Positions 8,801 to 16,958 of a stretch of DNA of 64,000 nucleotides are shown piece by piece. Position 1 is the first letter of the stretch; each line of letters begins with the position of its first letter. This DNA is from Mycolicibacterium neoaurum ATCC 25795 (GTDB lineage: Bacteria > Actinomycetota > Actinomycetes > Mycobacteriales > Mycobacteriaceae), in assembly GCF_000691525.1 (NCBI RefSeq), contig NZ_JMDW01000002.1, positions 62,001 to 126,000 of the forward strand, written 5' to 3'. A program made the translations under genes and the position numbers. The notes under the pieces were generated by a model. That model had not been told where the DNA came from, made no database searches, and worked only from the letters and a program-made list of their open reading frames with translations.

Positions 8801-9461
8801 CGTTCTGCGCCGTCAGTGTCGCGTCTTCGGTCTGCGCGGCCGCTTGTGGCGCGGACATGGTCGTGACCGCCGCGATGCGCTCGGTGGCTTTGATCGTCGG
8901 GGTGTCGGAATCCCGCACGTCATGAGTGTCGAGGACCACCTCGGGCCTGCTCGACGGTGTTTCTGAGCGGGTCGACCCCGAGGTGTCGGTGTTCGCTCCG
9001 CCAGAGTCGGCGCCTGTCGAGATCGTCGACGCATCCTCGCTCTTTGCCGGATCTATAGCATCGGAGTCTTTCGAGTCGGAGTCCTTGTCCGTGCCGGACG
9101 TGACACCGCCCGTCCTGTCGTTCCGCACAGCGTTGTCGGCGCTGCCGGTGACACTGTCGTTCGCGGCATCGGCCTTCTTGGGTCCCGTGGATACCGAACC
9201 GGAATCGGTCGACCCGGAATGTTCTGGCCCCGTTGACGAACCGGTGTCCGAGCTTGCCGACGAGCCGGTGTCCGAGCTTGCTGACGAGCCGCCATCATCG
9301 GCAACGGCCAGACCGGCTTGCGGACCCAGAACCAGCGCCGCGCCGACGCCCGCCGAGGCAGCGCCGAGCATCAGCCAGCGGCGCACGGCGAAGTTCTCCG
9401 CACGGCGGTGCTTGCCGTTGCGCCTACGCCCTGCATTGCCCGGCTCGTACATCGTCGCCAT
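5895..9461 (-). CDS. Secreted PGRS-type glycine-rich protein with C39-like cysteine peptidase domain
   Basis: 1188 residues from ATG 9461, which has GAGGA five bases upstream; an ATG at 9476 is possible but has no ribosome site. Order: a basic N-terminus and signal segment ([20 protein letters not shown], ending near LAVADD), a Ser/Asp/Thr linker with tandem SSDTGSSA units, a segment [20 protein letters not shown], about 540 residues of GGxGG repeats (roughly 295-830) as in PGRS proteins, a Big/cadherin-like domain ([20 protein letters not shown]), and a papain-like domain with Cys995 ([13 protein letters not shown]), His1130 (TQTDHAAVV) and Asn1147/Asp1148 (IYVNDSS). There is no PE domain, so export is probably by the general or Tat route, not ESX. 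It may process proteins or peptides at the cell surface; the substrate is unknown. Confidence 0.85.
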   Translation of the reverse strand: MATMYEPGNAGRRRNGKHRRAENFAVRRWLMLGAASAGVGAALVLGPQAGLAVADDGGSSASSDTGSSASSDTGSSTGPEHSGSTDSGSVSTGPKKADAANDSVTGSADNAVRNDRTGGVTSGTDKDSDSKDSDAIDPAKSEDASTISTGADSGGANTDTSGSTRSETPSSRPEVVLDTHDVRDSDTPTIKATERIAAVTTMSAPQAAAQTEDATLTAQNDGLTQPNIVVADTVISPSAALAVIPNLPPFYPPTLEDLIAFFIGNGTAARPNGGILWGFGYSWTAETCATTCTGGNGGLFGGGGGNGWGGGNGGNAGLFGNGGDGGAGLALYNGGAGGNGGSGGMLFGDGGFGGAAAETVTGARGGSGGAAGLLGHGGGGGDGGVSTGNYRGGQGGSGGGGGLLWGNAGTGGAGGAAIFNGQTGGVGGVGGDTGLVSLWGSAGTGGVGGAGSFGGRGGDGGNGGLLAVFAFGGDGGVGGASPRTGVSDHGGDGGNGGRGGLWMGNGGDGGAGGSGGGDGGAGGSVGMLAVFGAGGRGGNGGQGQAGVRGPNGSAPGADGGDGAAGGPGGKGGRGGNGSMIFGLGGDGGTGGTGGDGGLGGNGVNATSTATGPGRDGGNGGNGGDAGVGGLGGEAGLGAFFGVITANGVSGTSGWGGDGGNGGSGGNGSWTDETGAPGGNGGRGGNGGNGADSGPGRTGGAGGNGGAGGNGATGGLNTDPGAGGTGGTGGSGGNAGNGGAATSTMPAGQGGTGGKGGSGGTGGNAEINPGVGGTGGAGGDGGNGGTGAGDNGYGGQAGAGGYGGASKDGQTVADPGQAGSGGVNGNTGSGVAPTPPAPTAADDLSRQLAYIFFNRPLTASSSTSLPVGADKQVSGWIRTTNVNGYPVTYTVTTQPRYGTVELDSATGYYTYKPDSTLVQPGVRDSFTVEVDNGAAAEGPGLFGALARFVHDWALHIGMADAGTAETEVDVNVTGDGQFGDAEYNKRFWVKQSFYNCQLIATAMAIGQATNSTSPTEQQMSGLAATSDSVFIPGQKMYLGDYSEDGVYLVDAIALANNNFNVTATLTTYGGGNTQTGAAKTATQADGQQALADLQAALARGEAAMVSYPVSVVWSTFGFVPGPTDSYTQTDHAAVVTQVDLANGRIYVNDSSATDPNTDKPVGQGLAVPIGAFLNGWQAANYALVTFAAK
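6960..8595. repeat. PGRS-type low-complexity repeat tract
   Basis: About 1.6 kb of short imperfect units encoding Gly-Gly-Asn/Asp/Ala on the minus strand; the plus strand is dominated by CCGCCG and CCACCG. The tract makes long spurious open frames on the other strand. It is prone to slippage, assembly error and length variation, and its G-rich strand could form quadruplexes. Confidence 0.8.
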
Positions 9462-9982
9462 AAGTTCCTCAGCCATCTGCCGATATTGACGCCGGCGACA
9501 ATCGCCGGGCGCACTGAACTGTAGGGCATAGCCCTCGTTTGCACAGCAAATGCCAGGAAGTCGAAGACACATCGATTCACGGGCCGAACCACTCAAGCCG
9601 CGGATCGCGAGTGATCCACCAGATGCTCCACGAAAGACGAAGGCGAGGGCTTCGGTCGCATCGACTTCCTCGCCAAAGAGCTTGGGGAGCCACATCTCAC
9701 AACGGTTCAACCCCCGGTCGATGAACACCGATACACGCGTACATCGACAGCCCACCCTATTGACGGCTATCTCGGGAGGAATCTCGCCGACGCAGTAAAG
9801 CTGCCGCAATTCGCCTCGGTGAATTTTCCAGCAAACTCACGCGTTTCCACCCACCCCATTTCAGCCCGTCATTGGGCTGTCCACCCGGTCATGACCGAGC
9901 CCGACCGGACCTGCCCGCTTCTCGGCTGAACCGATGCGCGAAAATTTCCGCGTATCGCACGCTGGTGAAAGGCGGGAATCGG
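9462..9982. other. 521-base non-coding gap upstream of the PGRS gene
   Basis: No convincing gene. It holds the divergent start regions of the PGRS gene and of a small membrane protein gene. The only clear structure is a perfect seven-base hairpin at 9492-9508 (CCGGCGA, loop CAA, TCGCCGG) about 30 bases before the PGRS start, in its probable leader. The composition is less GC-rich than the neighbouring genes. I see no IS end, tRNA or attachment site. Confidence 0.5.
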
Positions 9983-10324
9983 GTGACAGACGTCCAGGAT
10001 CCAACGGGCGGGATGTGGAAGGTCCGGCGCAAGACGTGGTGGTTCCCGTCGAACGTCTTCGGCCTCAACGATGTCCTCGACGTCGTGTTGTTCGTCGTGC
10101 TGCTGCCCTTCTGGCTCGGCTGGCCGTTCTGGTTTCTGGCCAAGCTGCTCGGGGTGCCGTGGGTCATCGTGATCGAGCGCGGTGACGAGACAGTAGCCAC
10201 CGAGCGCGTGAAGGGACTACGCGCGGCGAACCGACGGGTGAAGGTGATCACCGAATCTCTGAGGTCGACTGGTAGCTATCCCCCGGTCGACCCGGATGCC
10301 GGCACGTGGACTGAATTGCGGTAG
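9983..10324 (+). CDS. Small hypothetical membrane protein
   Basis: 113 residues from GTG 9983 (encoding VTDVQDPTGGMW), with AAAGGCGGG about ten bases upstream. A hydrophobic stretch at residues about 30-62 (VLDVVLFVVLLPFWLGWPFW, then FLAKLLGVPWVIVIE) forms one hairpin or two membrane helices rich in Trp and Phe. A hydrophilic C-terminus (GDETVATERVKGLRAANRRV) should lie in the cytoplasm by the positive-inside rule. I do not recognise a family. Similar small proteins are common in actinobacteria as unnamed membrane proteins. It stands alone, divergent from the PGRS gene, and no function is proposed. Confidence 0.65.
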   Translation: MTDVQDPTGGMWKVRRKTWWFPSNVFGLNDVLDVVLFVVLLPFWLGWPFWFLAKLLGVPWVIVIERGDETVATERVKGLRAANRRVKVITESLRSTGSYPPVDPDAGTWTELR

Positions 10325-10516
10325 CACGTCGGACGATCCGCCCGGATCGCTCGCCCGGGAACGTCGAATATCGATGCACGAACACAGCTGCACAACGCGT
10401 TCACGAGGAAACGCCGGGGCTTTGGACACCGGTTGATCGTGCGATTCGCAATATTTCGGGCGCGTTCTGGCAAGCATGCCGGGCTTCGGCACTCGTCAAC
10501 GTCTAGCGTGGACGAA

Positions 10517-10885
10517 ATGGGATTGTTCAGCCACGAGGAGGTCCGGGATCCGGACGAGGGCGTGACCGGCAGCGCTGGCGGCGGGGCTGTTGCGAGGGCA
10601 CGAAGCGCTGATGTCGACCAATTCGCATCAGATGACCCCGTGGTCGTTGGTCCGGGGATACCGCCAGACGATGGTTCGTGCGGCCAGTACGCCATTCAGT
10701 TTCACGTGTCGACGTCGATGCTCGTCGGGCTGACACGTATTGCCGGTATGCGCGGGGTCAGTGTGCCGGAGGTGTGCCGACAGGTCATCGGTGTGTTCGT
10801 CGCCCAACAGGAGGGCGAGCTGGGCGCGTTGCTCGCGGCTGATGCCGAGGTGACCGCATACCGGCCGAGTTTGGGTGAGGCGTAG
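10517..10885 (+). CDS. Hypothetical protein
   Basis: 122 residues from ATG 10517 (MGLFSHEEVR); a GTG nine bases upstream (VDEM) is an alternative start. The N-terminal half is acidic and glycine-rich, probably disordered. Residues about 62-110 (FHVSTSMLVGLTRIAGMRGV, then SVPEVCRQVIGVFVAQQEGE) could form a short helical, possibly ribbon-helix-helix-like module, but this is weak. Codon use fits a real high-GC gene, and this frame is preferred to the overlapping opposite-strand frames, which show no recognisable protein. No function can be given. Confidence 0.45.
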   Translation: MGLFSHEEVRDPDEGVTGSAGGGAVARARSADVDQFASDDPVVVGPGIPPDDGSCGQYAIQFHVSTSMLVGLTRIAGMRGVSVPEVCRQVIGVFVAQQEGELGALLAADAEVTAYRPSLGEA

Positions 10886-11096
10886 CCGCAGCCTGCTGGG
10901 CCGGAGTGCCCGAACAACATTCTCGACCGCCGCGTGGAACGGCGTGGGTCCGAAACGCCCCGCGTGCCACCCACGAGAGTGGCATATCCCGACGCGGACC
11001 GACCAGCCCAACGGGTATCCGGGCCAAACGGTTTCCGGCAGAGCTTCTTTGGTCAGCTACACCTGATCCCACCGTGCCGGGTAGTAGCGTGCACGG

Positions 11097-12185
11097 ATGG
11101 CAACGACGCCTCTCCCCGTGGTACTGGCCACGCTCGCATTGCGACGCAGACTCAAACAGTTCGCCGACAAGCTGGTGCCACCGCAGATCGCCATGCTGGA
11201 CCTCGGCGAGGGTGTCGCCGGTGTCCAGATCGCCGCGTCCATCGCCGAACTCGGGATAGCCGATGTGCTTGCGGAGGCGCCGATGACAGCGGCGGCCATC
11301 GCCGCCCGGATCGGCTGCGACGAAGAGGCGACCCATCGCTTGCTGCGCGGCGCCGTCGCGTGCGACCTGTGCACAATGGACCGTCGCAGCGGTGCGGTGA
11401 GGCTGACCCGCATGGGCGCGGTGCTGCGCAGCGACCACCCTGCAACCTTGCAGGCCTGGATGCGCTACAAGGGCATGCGGTCGACCGTCGACGCCTGGGG
11501 CGGACTGGCCGCCAGCGTGCGAAGCGGTCGCGGCGCGTTCGAGATCGTGCACGGCATGTCGGTGTGGGAGTGGTTCGACGCGCATCCGGACGAGCGAGAG
11601 GTATTCGCCGCGACGATGCGCCAGGCCACCGACATCAGCGCCCGTGCCATCGCTCGGGTGTACCCGTGGCCCGATGGTGCCGTGGTGTGTGATGTGGCCG
11701 GCGGGATCGGCACGCTGCTGTCGGAGATCGTGGCCGGGTCGCGTGCGAACCTGCGCGGGATCCTTGTCGACAGTCCGGGCATGATCGCCGAGGCCGAACT
11801 GCTGCTCGCCGAACGCGGTGTCACCGACCGCATCGACCGAGTCGAGGGTGACTTCTTCCGTGCCGTTCCTGTCACCGCCGACATCTACCTGCTCAAAGAT
11901 GTCCTGCACGACTGGGACGACGCCCGCTGCGCGAAGATCCTCGGCGCCGTGGCGGCGAGCATGCCCGTCGGCAGCAAGCTGGTGGTGATCGAGTATCTGC
12001 AGCCACCGAATCGACCGAATCCGTTCTCACCACTTCTCGACCTGCACACCTTGACCCAACGAGACGGCGGACGCCTGCGCTCGTCCGACGAATTGTCGGC
12101 ACTGCTCAACGCCGCAGGATTACGGCCCACCGGCCGCACGTTCTCGGTCGTGCCGCACGATCTCATCGAGGCGGAGAAGGTCTGA
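11097..12185 (+). CDS. SAM-dependent O-methyltransferase, plant COMT-like family
   Basis: 362 residues. The N-terminal part (about 1-110) is the winged-helix dimerisation domain typical of small-molecule O-methyltransferases (AGVQIAASIAELGIADVLAE, AIAARIGCDEEATHRLLRG). The C-terminal Rossmann domain carries the SAM loop VVCDVAGGIGTLLSEI and the catalytic-base region LLKDVLHDWDDARC, where the His is the usual proton acceptor, followed by LVVIEYLQPPNRPN. The family methylates hydroxyl groups on phenols, polyketides or carotenoid-like compounds. It stands as a single gene with no biosynthetic partners nearby, so the acceptor is unknown. Confidence 0.85.
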   Translation: MATTPLPVVLATLALRRRLKQFADKLVPPQIAMLDLGEGVAGVQIAASIAELGIADVLAEAPMTAAAIAARIGCDEEATHRLLRGAVACDLCTMDRRSGAVRLTRMGAVLRSDHPATLQAWMRYKGMRSTVDAWGGLAASVRSGRGAFEIVHGMSVWEWFDAHPDEREVFAATMRQATDISARAIARVYPWPDGAVVCDVAGGIGTLLSEIVAGSRANLRGILVDSPGMIAEAELLLAERGVTDRIDRVEGDFFRAVPVTADIYLLKDVLHDWDDARCAKILGAVAASMPVGSKLVVIEYLQPPNRPNPFSPLLDLHTLTQRDGGRLRSSDELSALLNAAGLRPTGRTFSVVPHDLIEAEKV

Positions 12186-12334
12186 ACCCGTACCGCTGAA
12201 CGATCAGCGGACAGCCAAACCCACCATCGGTATGAGACACATCACGCTCGATTCGGCGTGCGGATTCGGCTGCTGCCGACGTCTATTCAGGTAACTGAAC
12301 AGAATCTCGACACCGAGGAAGTAGGGCGCATCGC

Positions 12335-12454
12335 ATGAGCGAACACCGCGGAATCGTCAGCCGTCTCTTCGAGGGACTCGGGCGTGTTACCTGGGGCGTC
12401 GTCAAGCACAAGGTGCGCGAACGACGCGCCCAGCGGCAGCAACGCCAACGCTGA
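12335..12454 (+). CDS. Very small basic protein
   Basis: 39 codons from ATG 12335 (MSEHRGIVSR). The product is amphipathic and strongly basic, ending in an Arg/Gln-rich tail (RERRAQRQQRQR). A GAGGAAGTAGGG stretch 10-21 bases upstream could serve as ribosome site. Third-base composition fits coding. It lies 65 bases before the LapA-domain gene and may be co-transcribed. No family is recognised; it could be a membrane-surface or nucleic-acid-binding peptide, or a chance frame. Confidence 0.4.
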   Translation: MSEHRGIVSRLFEGLGRVTWGVVKHKVRERRAQRQQRQR

Positions 12455-12519
12455 CGGCACGAAAGTGTCTTAGCAACAATCCTTTAACTGCTAAACCGAC
12501 TACTTGAAGGAGCATGATC

Positions 12520-12780
12520 ATGACCACTCCCATCGCAGATCGCACCCCCGGCCGCCGTTCTGGGCGCATCGTCACCAAGTTCGGGCTCATCCTCGCGGCA
12601 GTACTCGTCGTGACCCTCGCTGTTTTCGCGCTGCAGAACACGGTTCACGCCACCGTCAACTTCCTTGGCTGGAACTTCGATCTGCCCCTAGGCATCTGGC
12701 TGCTCGGCGCCGCAGTCGTCGGCGCAGTCATCGCACTGATCGCTAGCGCCGCCCTTCGCCTGCGACGCGCCATCAAGTGA
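12520..12780 (+). CDS. LapA-domain (DUF1049) membrane protein
   Basis: 86 residues. Two membrane helices (VTKFGLILAAVLVVTLAVFA and WLLGAAVVGAVIALIASAAL) flank a short loop QNTVHATVNFLGWNFDLPLG, the classic LapA arrangement, and the protein ends in a basic tail RLRRAIK. ATG 12520 (MTTPIAD) was chosen because AAGGAG lies seven bases upstream; the ATG at 12514 is too close to it. In other bacteria LapA proteins take part in lipopolysaccharide or envelope assembly; in mycobacteria the role is undefined. It is followed by a convergent FDOR gene. Confidence 0.82.
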   Translation: MTTPIADRTPGRRSGRIVTKFGLILAAVLVVTLAVFALQNTVHATVNFLGWNFDLPLGIWLLGAAVVGAVIALIASAALRLRRAIK

Positions 12781-12854
12781 GCTGGTGGGCTAATTCATCG
12801 GCCTGCCGTTGGGCAATCCGCGCGGGGTTTTTGGGTGGCTGAGGCTCGTCGCGG

Positions 12855-13295
12855 CTAGTCCTCGTCCGATGCGGAGTCGCCGTAATGCCAAGACCGGGTT
12901 CGCACGGGGGTCACGTAGATATAGGTGGCACCGGGTCGGGGCGCGGTGGGCCACTCGGACTCCGGCACGCCGCGCGAGCGGGCACCGTGTCGTGCGAGTT
13001 CCAGCGTTTCAGCGGGATCCCGAACGATGCGTGCGTGACCCTGGAACATCACCCCGCGGATATCGGCCATGGTCGAGCCGTCTTCGAGCATGACGCTCAC
13101 CCTCGGATTGCGCTCTATGTTGGCCACTTTGCGCGTGCCGTCCCGCACACCCATGACGACATCGCCGTCCAGCCGGAAATATCCCAGCGGCACGGTGTGT
13201 GGGAATCCGTCCTCATCGATGGTGGTCAGGATCGCCCAGCCCGGACGGCTGTCGAGAAGCGCCGTGATTTCGTCGTCGGTGAGTTTGCGCGGCAT
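12855..13295 (-). CDS. PPOX-class F420-dependent oxidoreductase (FDOR split beta-barrel)
   Basis: 146 residues with a split beta-barrel fold. Motifs are the N-terminal WAILTTIDEDGFPHTVPLGY, then RKVANIERNPRVSVMLED and a C-terminal TYIYVTPVRTRSWHYG. The length and the KVANIERNP segment match actinobacterial FDOR-B enzymes, which use coenzyme F420 (some members use FMN or bind heme). Such proteins reduce or oxidise small molecules including biliverdin and xenobiotics. It is a single gene, convergent with lapA and lying upstream of the dnaB 3' end on the same strand. The substrate is unknown. Confidence 0.82.
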   Translation of the reverse strand: MPRKLTDDEITALLDSRPGWAILTTIDEDGFPHTVPLGYFRLDGDVVMGVRDGTRKVANIERNPRVSVMLEDGSTMADIRGVMFQGHARIVRDPAETLELARHGARSRGVPESEWPTAPRPGATYIYVTPVRTRSWHYGDSASDED

Positions 13296-13387
13296 GTAAC
13301 GAGGTTACGCGGGGGCGGCTCTCGACCGCATTGCAGCGAGAGCTTTGCGGCAGTTCCCGCGCTGTCGTCGGCCCAGGCAAGCGCTGG

Positions 13388-16024
13388 TTACCGCGCCATA
13401 TTCGTGAACCGCGACAGGTGAAGCTGGTGCGCCACAGTGATATTCGCGGTCGGGCCGTTACGGTGCTTGCCGAGGATGATGTCGGCCTCGCCGCCACGGG
13501 GGTCTTCGCGGTCGAAGGCGTCGGGACGGTGCAACAGCATGACCATGTCGGCGTCCTGCTCCAGCGAGCCGGACTCACGCAGATCAGACACCTGCGGGCG
13601 CTTATCGGTGCGCTGCTCGGGACCACGGTTGAGCTGACTGATCGCGACCACCGGCACGTGCAGTTCCTTGGCCATCAGCTTGAGGCTTCGGGAGAAGTCC
13701 GAAACCTCTTGCTGGCGTGAGTCGTATTTCTTGCCCGAGCTCATCAGCTGTAGGTAGTCCACGACGATCAGCTGGAGGTCGGCCTTCTTCTTCAGCCGAC
13801 GAGCCTTGGCGCGGATCTCCATCATGGTCAGGTTCGGCGAATCGTCGATGTAGAGCGGTGCCTCGCTGATCTCACTCATGCGCCGCGCCAACCGCGTCCA
13901 GTCGTCATCATTCATTCGGCCTGATCGCATATCGCCGAGCTTGATGTTGGCTTCGGCCGACAGCAGGCGCATGACGATCTCGGACTTGCTCATTTCCAGC
14001 GAGAAGATGACGCTGGCGAGCTGGTTCTTGATCGAGCAGGACCGCATGAAGTCCAACCCGAGTGTGGAATTGTGCGTGGGCACCATCGATCGGCTCGCGA
14101 GGTACATGTGGCTGCCGTTGTCGACCTCCACACACCGAACGGGCACCGAGCCGACCGGACGAACATCGACGACGAACCGGGACGAATGCCGTGCCGATCC
14201 GCTGTTTGCACGACGTTCCTTGTGCAGCAAGGCTTTACGCTCAAGGCCGAAGACAATGTCCTCGGTCGAGAACGTCAGTGTGTACGCGGTCGAGGTTTCC
14301 TCGCTGCGGCCATGCACCCGCTTCGTCGACAGCTGGCAGCGGTAGCCGAGACTGACGATCAGCTCTTCGACATCAGCGGCCAGCCGGCGGCTGGTGACGC
14401 TGAACTGAACCGAGCCGCCGTTCGTCACCGTGCCGTCGGTGTCGAGAAGCCCGGCCAGCAAGGCGCGTCGTTGGACCTCCGACGCCCGCAGGTAGTGCAT
14501 CGGGATGTGCTTGTCACCCAGCACTCCGATGGTCCGCAAGCGAGCCTGCACGGACCCAACCGAGTTGCGGCAGGCCTGGCACAGGATCATGCCGCAGGAA
14601 GGTCCCCCACACTGCGAGCAGGTAGGGGCAGGAACGGGAGGCGTCGAGCGAGCACGGCCACCACAGTTCCTGCCACAGGTCCGGACCTGGCTGGTCCTGG
14701 GAACGAACAGTTCACCGCAGACCACGCACGGCTTGCTCTGAATCACCGGCGACGCCGGCAGCACCAGCTGGTACCGCATCGGCGACACTGACGGACGGGT
14801 GATGATGCCTTCGCCCTCTATCCGCATGAGAATCTCGGGATCTGCCGTGGTGATCTGCGCGGCCGCGCTGGTGCCGTCGCCGAGCCAGGCCCCGAGCGTG
14901 TACGGCGGAACCAGCAGGTCGGCATCAGCGGCCGCCAACGGCTTGGCATTGGACACCGAGTGATTGAGCCGCCGGTCCTGCGTCGCGCAACGCAATGTCC
15001 GGGAGATTTCTCCGGTCGTGCGTACTTGGGCGAACGTGCGCTGATTCTTGTACCGATCGTAACCGGTCGCGGCCGCCTGTGCGGACTTGCGTGAAGCACG
15101 CGTATCCGTCAGCCACTGATGCTGCTCATCGGCCACGATGACTGTCCCGTCGGAGAACTCGACCTCGTAGCAGGGACGGCCGACCATCACCTCCGTCGCC
15201 GCGACAACCCGCGTCGGCAAGCCGTCGTCCCCGATGAGGAAGTCCCCGACGGCGACTTCGCCCATCGTCGTCCAGCCGGTTGGCGTCGGGAGCGGGGTGT
15301 CCAACGCCAGCGCCTTCCCTACGCCAGGCCTCGCCGCAATGATGATCATCTGCCCGCCGTGCAGCCCGTTGGTGATCTCGTCCAGATCGATGAAGCCGGT
15401 GGGCACACCACGCGACATACCGCCCGAAGACGCGATGGCGTCGATCTCGTCCATCGTCGGCTGGAGCAGATCCTCCAGCGCCACGAAGTCCTCGGACTGA
15501 TTCCGGTTCTCGGTGACGTCGTAGATCTCGGCCTGGGCCCGGTCCACCACATCGGCCACATCGGCGCCGTCTGCGCCCGCGTAGCCGTACTGCACCACGC
15601 GGGTACCGGCCTCGACCAGGCGTCGCAGCAGCGCCTTCTCGGCCACGATCGTGGCGTAGAAGCCGGCGTTGGCGGCGGTGGGCACCGTCGAGATCAGGGT
15701 GTGCAGATACGGGGCGCCACCGATGCGACGCAACTGTCCGCGCCGGTCCAGTTCGGCGGCGACGGTCACCGCGTCGGCGGGCTCTCCGCGGTCGTAGAGA
15801 TCGAGGATGACATCGGCGATGTCCTGGTGCGCGGGACGGTAGAAGTCCGCAGACTTCATCTTCTCCAGGACGTCGGCAATGGCGTCCTTGGACAGCAGCA
15901 TGCCGCCGAGGACGGCCTGCTCGGCGGCCATGTCCTGCGGCGGCTGGCGTCCGAAGTCCTCACGGGGCGGCTCATCGAGATCAGAGTGTCCACCGGAATG
16001 ACTGAAGTCGTCTACGACCGCCAC
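13388..16024 (-). CDS. dnaB: Replicative DNA helicase DnaB, interrupted by an intein
   Basis: 878-residue precursor from GTG 16024, with GGAGGTGGGG upstream. After splicing the helicase would be 463 residues, the normal size: N-extein 1-237 holds the N-terminal hexamerisation and primase-binding domain (AAEQAVLGGMLLS) and the Walker A loop ARPGVGK; C-extein 653-878 starts with Ser and carries the rest (STLGLDF), Walker B (LIVVDYLQLM) and the R-finger region (SDLRESGSLEQDADMVMLLH). The intein sits exactly inside the P-loop, so unspliced protein cannot bind ATP. DnaB unwinds DNA ahead of the replisome as a hexamer. It is transcribed alone, downstream of the ribosomal operon and a strong terminator. 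Confidence 0.97.
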   Translation of the reverse strand: MAVVDDFSHSGGHSDLDEPPREDFGRQPPQDMAAEQAVLGGMLLSKDAIADVLEKMKSADFYRPAHQDIADVILDLYDRGEPADAVTVAAELDRRGQLRRIGGAPYLHTLISTVPTAANAGFYATIVAEKALLRRLVEAGTRVVQYGYAGADGADVADVVDRAQAEIYDVTENRNQSEDFVALEDLLQPTMDEIDAIASSGGMSRGVPTGFIDLDEITNGLHGGQMIIIAARPGVGKALALDTPLPTPTGWTTMGEVAVGDFLIGDDGLPTRVVAATEVMVGRPCYEVEFSDGTVIVADEQHQWLTDTRASRKSAQAAATGYDRYKNQRTFAQVRTTGEISRTLRCATQDRRLNHSVSNAKPLAAADADLLVPPYTLGAWLGDGTSAAAQITTADPEILMRIEGEGIITRPSVSPMRYQLVLPASPVIQSKPCVVCGELFVPRTSQVRTCGRNCGGRARSTPPVPAPTCSQCGGPSCGMILCQACRNSVGSVQARLRTIGVLGDKHIPMHYLRASEVQRRALLAGLLDTDGTVTNGGSVQFSVTSRRLAADVEELIVSLGYRCQLSTKRVHGRSEETSTAYTLTFSTEDIVFGLERKALLHKERRANSGSARHSSRFVVDVRPVGSVPVRCVEVDNGSHMYLASRSMVPTHNSTLGLDFMRSCSIKNQLASVIFSLEMSKSEIVMRLLSAEANIKLGDMRSGRMNDDDWTRLARRMSEISEAPLYIDDSPNLTMMEIRAKARRLKKKADLQLIVVDYLQLMSSGKKYDSRQQEVSDFSRSLKLMAKELHVPVVAISQLNRGPEQRTDKRPQVSDLRESGSLEQDADMVMLLHRPDAFDREDPRGGEADIILGKHRNGPTANITVAHQLHLSRFTNMAR
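14069..15313 (-). other. Class 3 intein with LAGLIDADG endonuclease in dnaB
   Basis: 415 residues inserted between the Walker A Lys and the next Ser of DnaB. Residue 1 is Ala (ALALDTPLPT), not Cys or Ser, so normal class 1 splicing is impossible. The class 3 triad is visible: Trp67 two after the block B His65 (DEQHQW), Cys394 in block F (PVRCVEV) and Thr413 before the terminal His414-Asn415. Homing-endonuclease motifs are LGAWLGDG (140-147) and LLAGLLDTDG (285-294). Between them lie two Cys clusters, C196/C199/C213/C217 and C232/C235/C245/C248, that look like zinc fingers. The endonuclease appears intact, so the element may still be mobile. Confidence 0.9.
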
Positions 16025-16171
16025 GAAGCGCCCCCACCTCCACTAGCAGATCTATCGCAAATGTGTTCGATCAACACGCTACAGCGACCCTCCGACAATG
16101 CGCCGACGAGCCTGCGACGGCCAACATATGGCTTTGCTCGGGCCGGTGCAATTCGGCCCTGTTGATAGCCC

Positions 16172-16300
16172 TGTGGATGGCGTGTGCACAGCTCAGGTGG
16201 ACAATGTTGACGGTCTGGGGACAACCTGTGGATGAACGGCAGCGCTCAGGCCAAACCCGCAGTTGCAGACCGGTTTGGAGGTGTTCACAGCTGTGGACAT
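16172..16300. promoter_or_regulatory. Cluster of DnaA-box-like 9-mers between dnaB and rplI
   Basis: The 464-base gap 16025-16488 holds no gene. Five 9-mers close to TGTGGACAA or TGTGGATAA (complements of DnaA boxes) lie in one orientation at 16172 (TGTGGATGG), 16196 (GGTGGACAA), 16216 (TGGGGACAA), 16227 (TGTGGATGA) and 16292 (TGTGGACAT); four match at 8 of 9 positions. They may bind DnaA and regulate dnaB, or titrate DnaA. The dnaB promoter must also lie here. Confidence 0.45.
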
Positions 16301-16432
16301 CAACTGCCCCGGCGTGTCTCATCGGGTTGCCCGCTCGGGCGTGTTGGATAACGTCCGGAAGCCGGCGAGGTTAACAGCAAACGATGTTGCTGTGTTCAGA
16401 ATCTCGGAATTGTGTTCGCTGGGCATGCACGA

Positions 16433-16474
16433 CGATGCCCGGGTGGGAAGCAAGGGCTTCCCACCCGGGCATCG
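16433..16474 (-). terminator. Terminator of the rpsF-ssb-rpsR-rplI operon
   Basis: Perfect 18-base stem CGATGCCCGGGTGGGAAG / CTTCCCACCCGGGCATCG with a six-base loop, starting 15 bases after the rplI stop. No U-tract follows, as is usual for mycobacterial terminators. Confidence 0.85.
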
Positions 16475-16488
16475 GGTGACTGCTTGAG

Positions 16489-16944
16489 CTATCCAGCGGT
16501 GACGTCGAGCTGGACCGCGGCGGTGACGCCGGGGTGCAGCTTCACACCGATCTGGTGGGTGCCGGTGGCCTTGATGTGGGCCTTGGGCAGCTCGACGGTG
16601 CGCTTGTCCAGGTTCGGGCCGCCGGCCTTCTTGATGGCGGCGACGACCGAAGCCGGGGTGACCGAGCCGAACAGCTTGCCGGTGTCGGCGGAGGCCTTCA
16701 CGGGCAGGGTGACGGTACCCAGACCCTCGAGCGCGGTCTTCAGTTCGTTCGCGTGTTCGACGCCGCGAACTTCCTTGATCTCGCGGGCGCGACGGATTTC
16801 CTCCGCCTGGCGCTCGGCACCGCGGCTGGCAACGATGGCCAAGCCGCGCGGCAGCAGGTAGTTGCGGCCGTAGCCGTCCTTGACCTCGACGGCGTCGCCG
16901 GCGATTCCGAGGTGCTCGACCTCAGCGGTGAGAATGAGCTTCAT
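16489..16944 (-). CDS. rplI: 50S ribosomal protein L9
   Basis: 151 residues, the normal length. The N-terminal domain begins [20 protein letters not shown] and contains the conserved [13 protein letters not shown] that binds 23S rRNA. A long connecting helix ([20 protein letters not shown]) leads to the C-terminal domain. The ATG lies 15 bases after the rpsR stop and is preceded by GGGGAGAG. It is the last gene of the rpsF-ssb-rpsR-rplI operon and is followed directly by a strong stem-loop. A longer upstream frame is only readthrough of the rpsR region. Confidence 0.97.
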   Translation of the reverse strand: MKLILTAEVEHLGIAGDAVEVKDGYGRNYLLPRGLAIVASRGAERQAEEIRRAREIKEVRGVEHANELKTALEGLGTVTLPVKASADTGKLFGSVTPASVVAAIKKAGGPNLDKRTVELPKAHIKATGTHQIGVKLHPGVTAAVQLDVTAG

Positions 16945-16958
16945 GGTGTGTCTCTCCC

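Noticed and set aside
10334..10349. Hairpin CGATCCG-CC-CGGATCG after the small membrane protein gene
   Set aside because: The two-base loop is sterically poor for a terminator and the palindrome is short; it may be chance in GC-rich DNA.
13388..16024. A phage or plasmid helicase insertion
   Set aside because: The exteins are a standard chromosomal DnaB; only the intein is foreign.
16025..16488. An origin of replication
   Set aside because: DnaA-like boxes are present but dnaA, dnaN and rpmH are not beside it; parA-parB-rsmG put oriC beyond the right edge.
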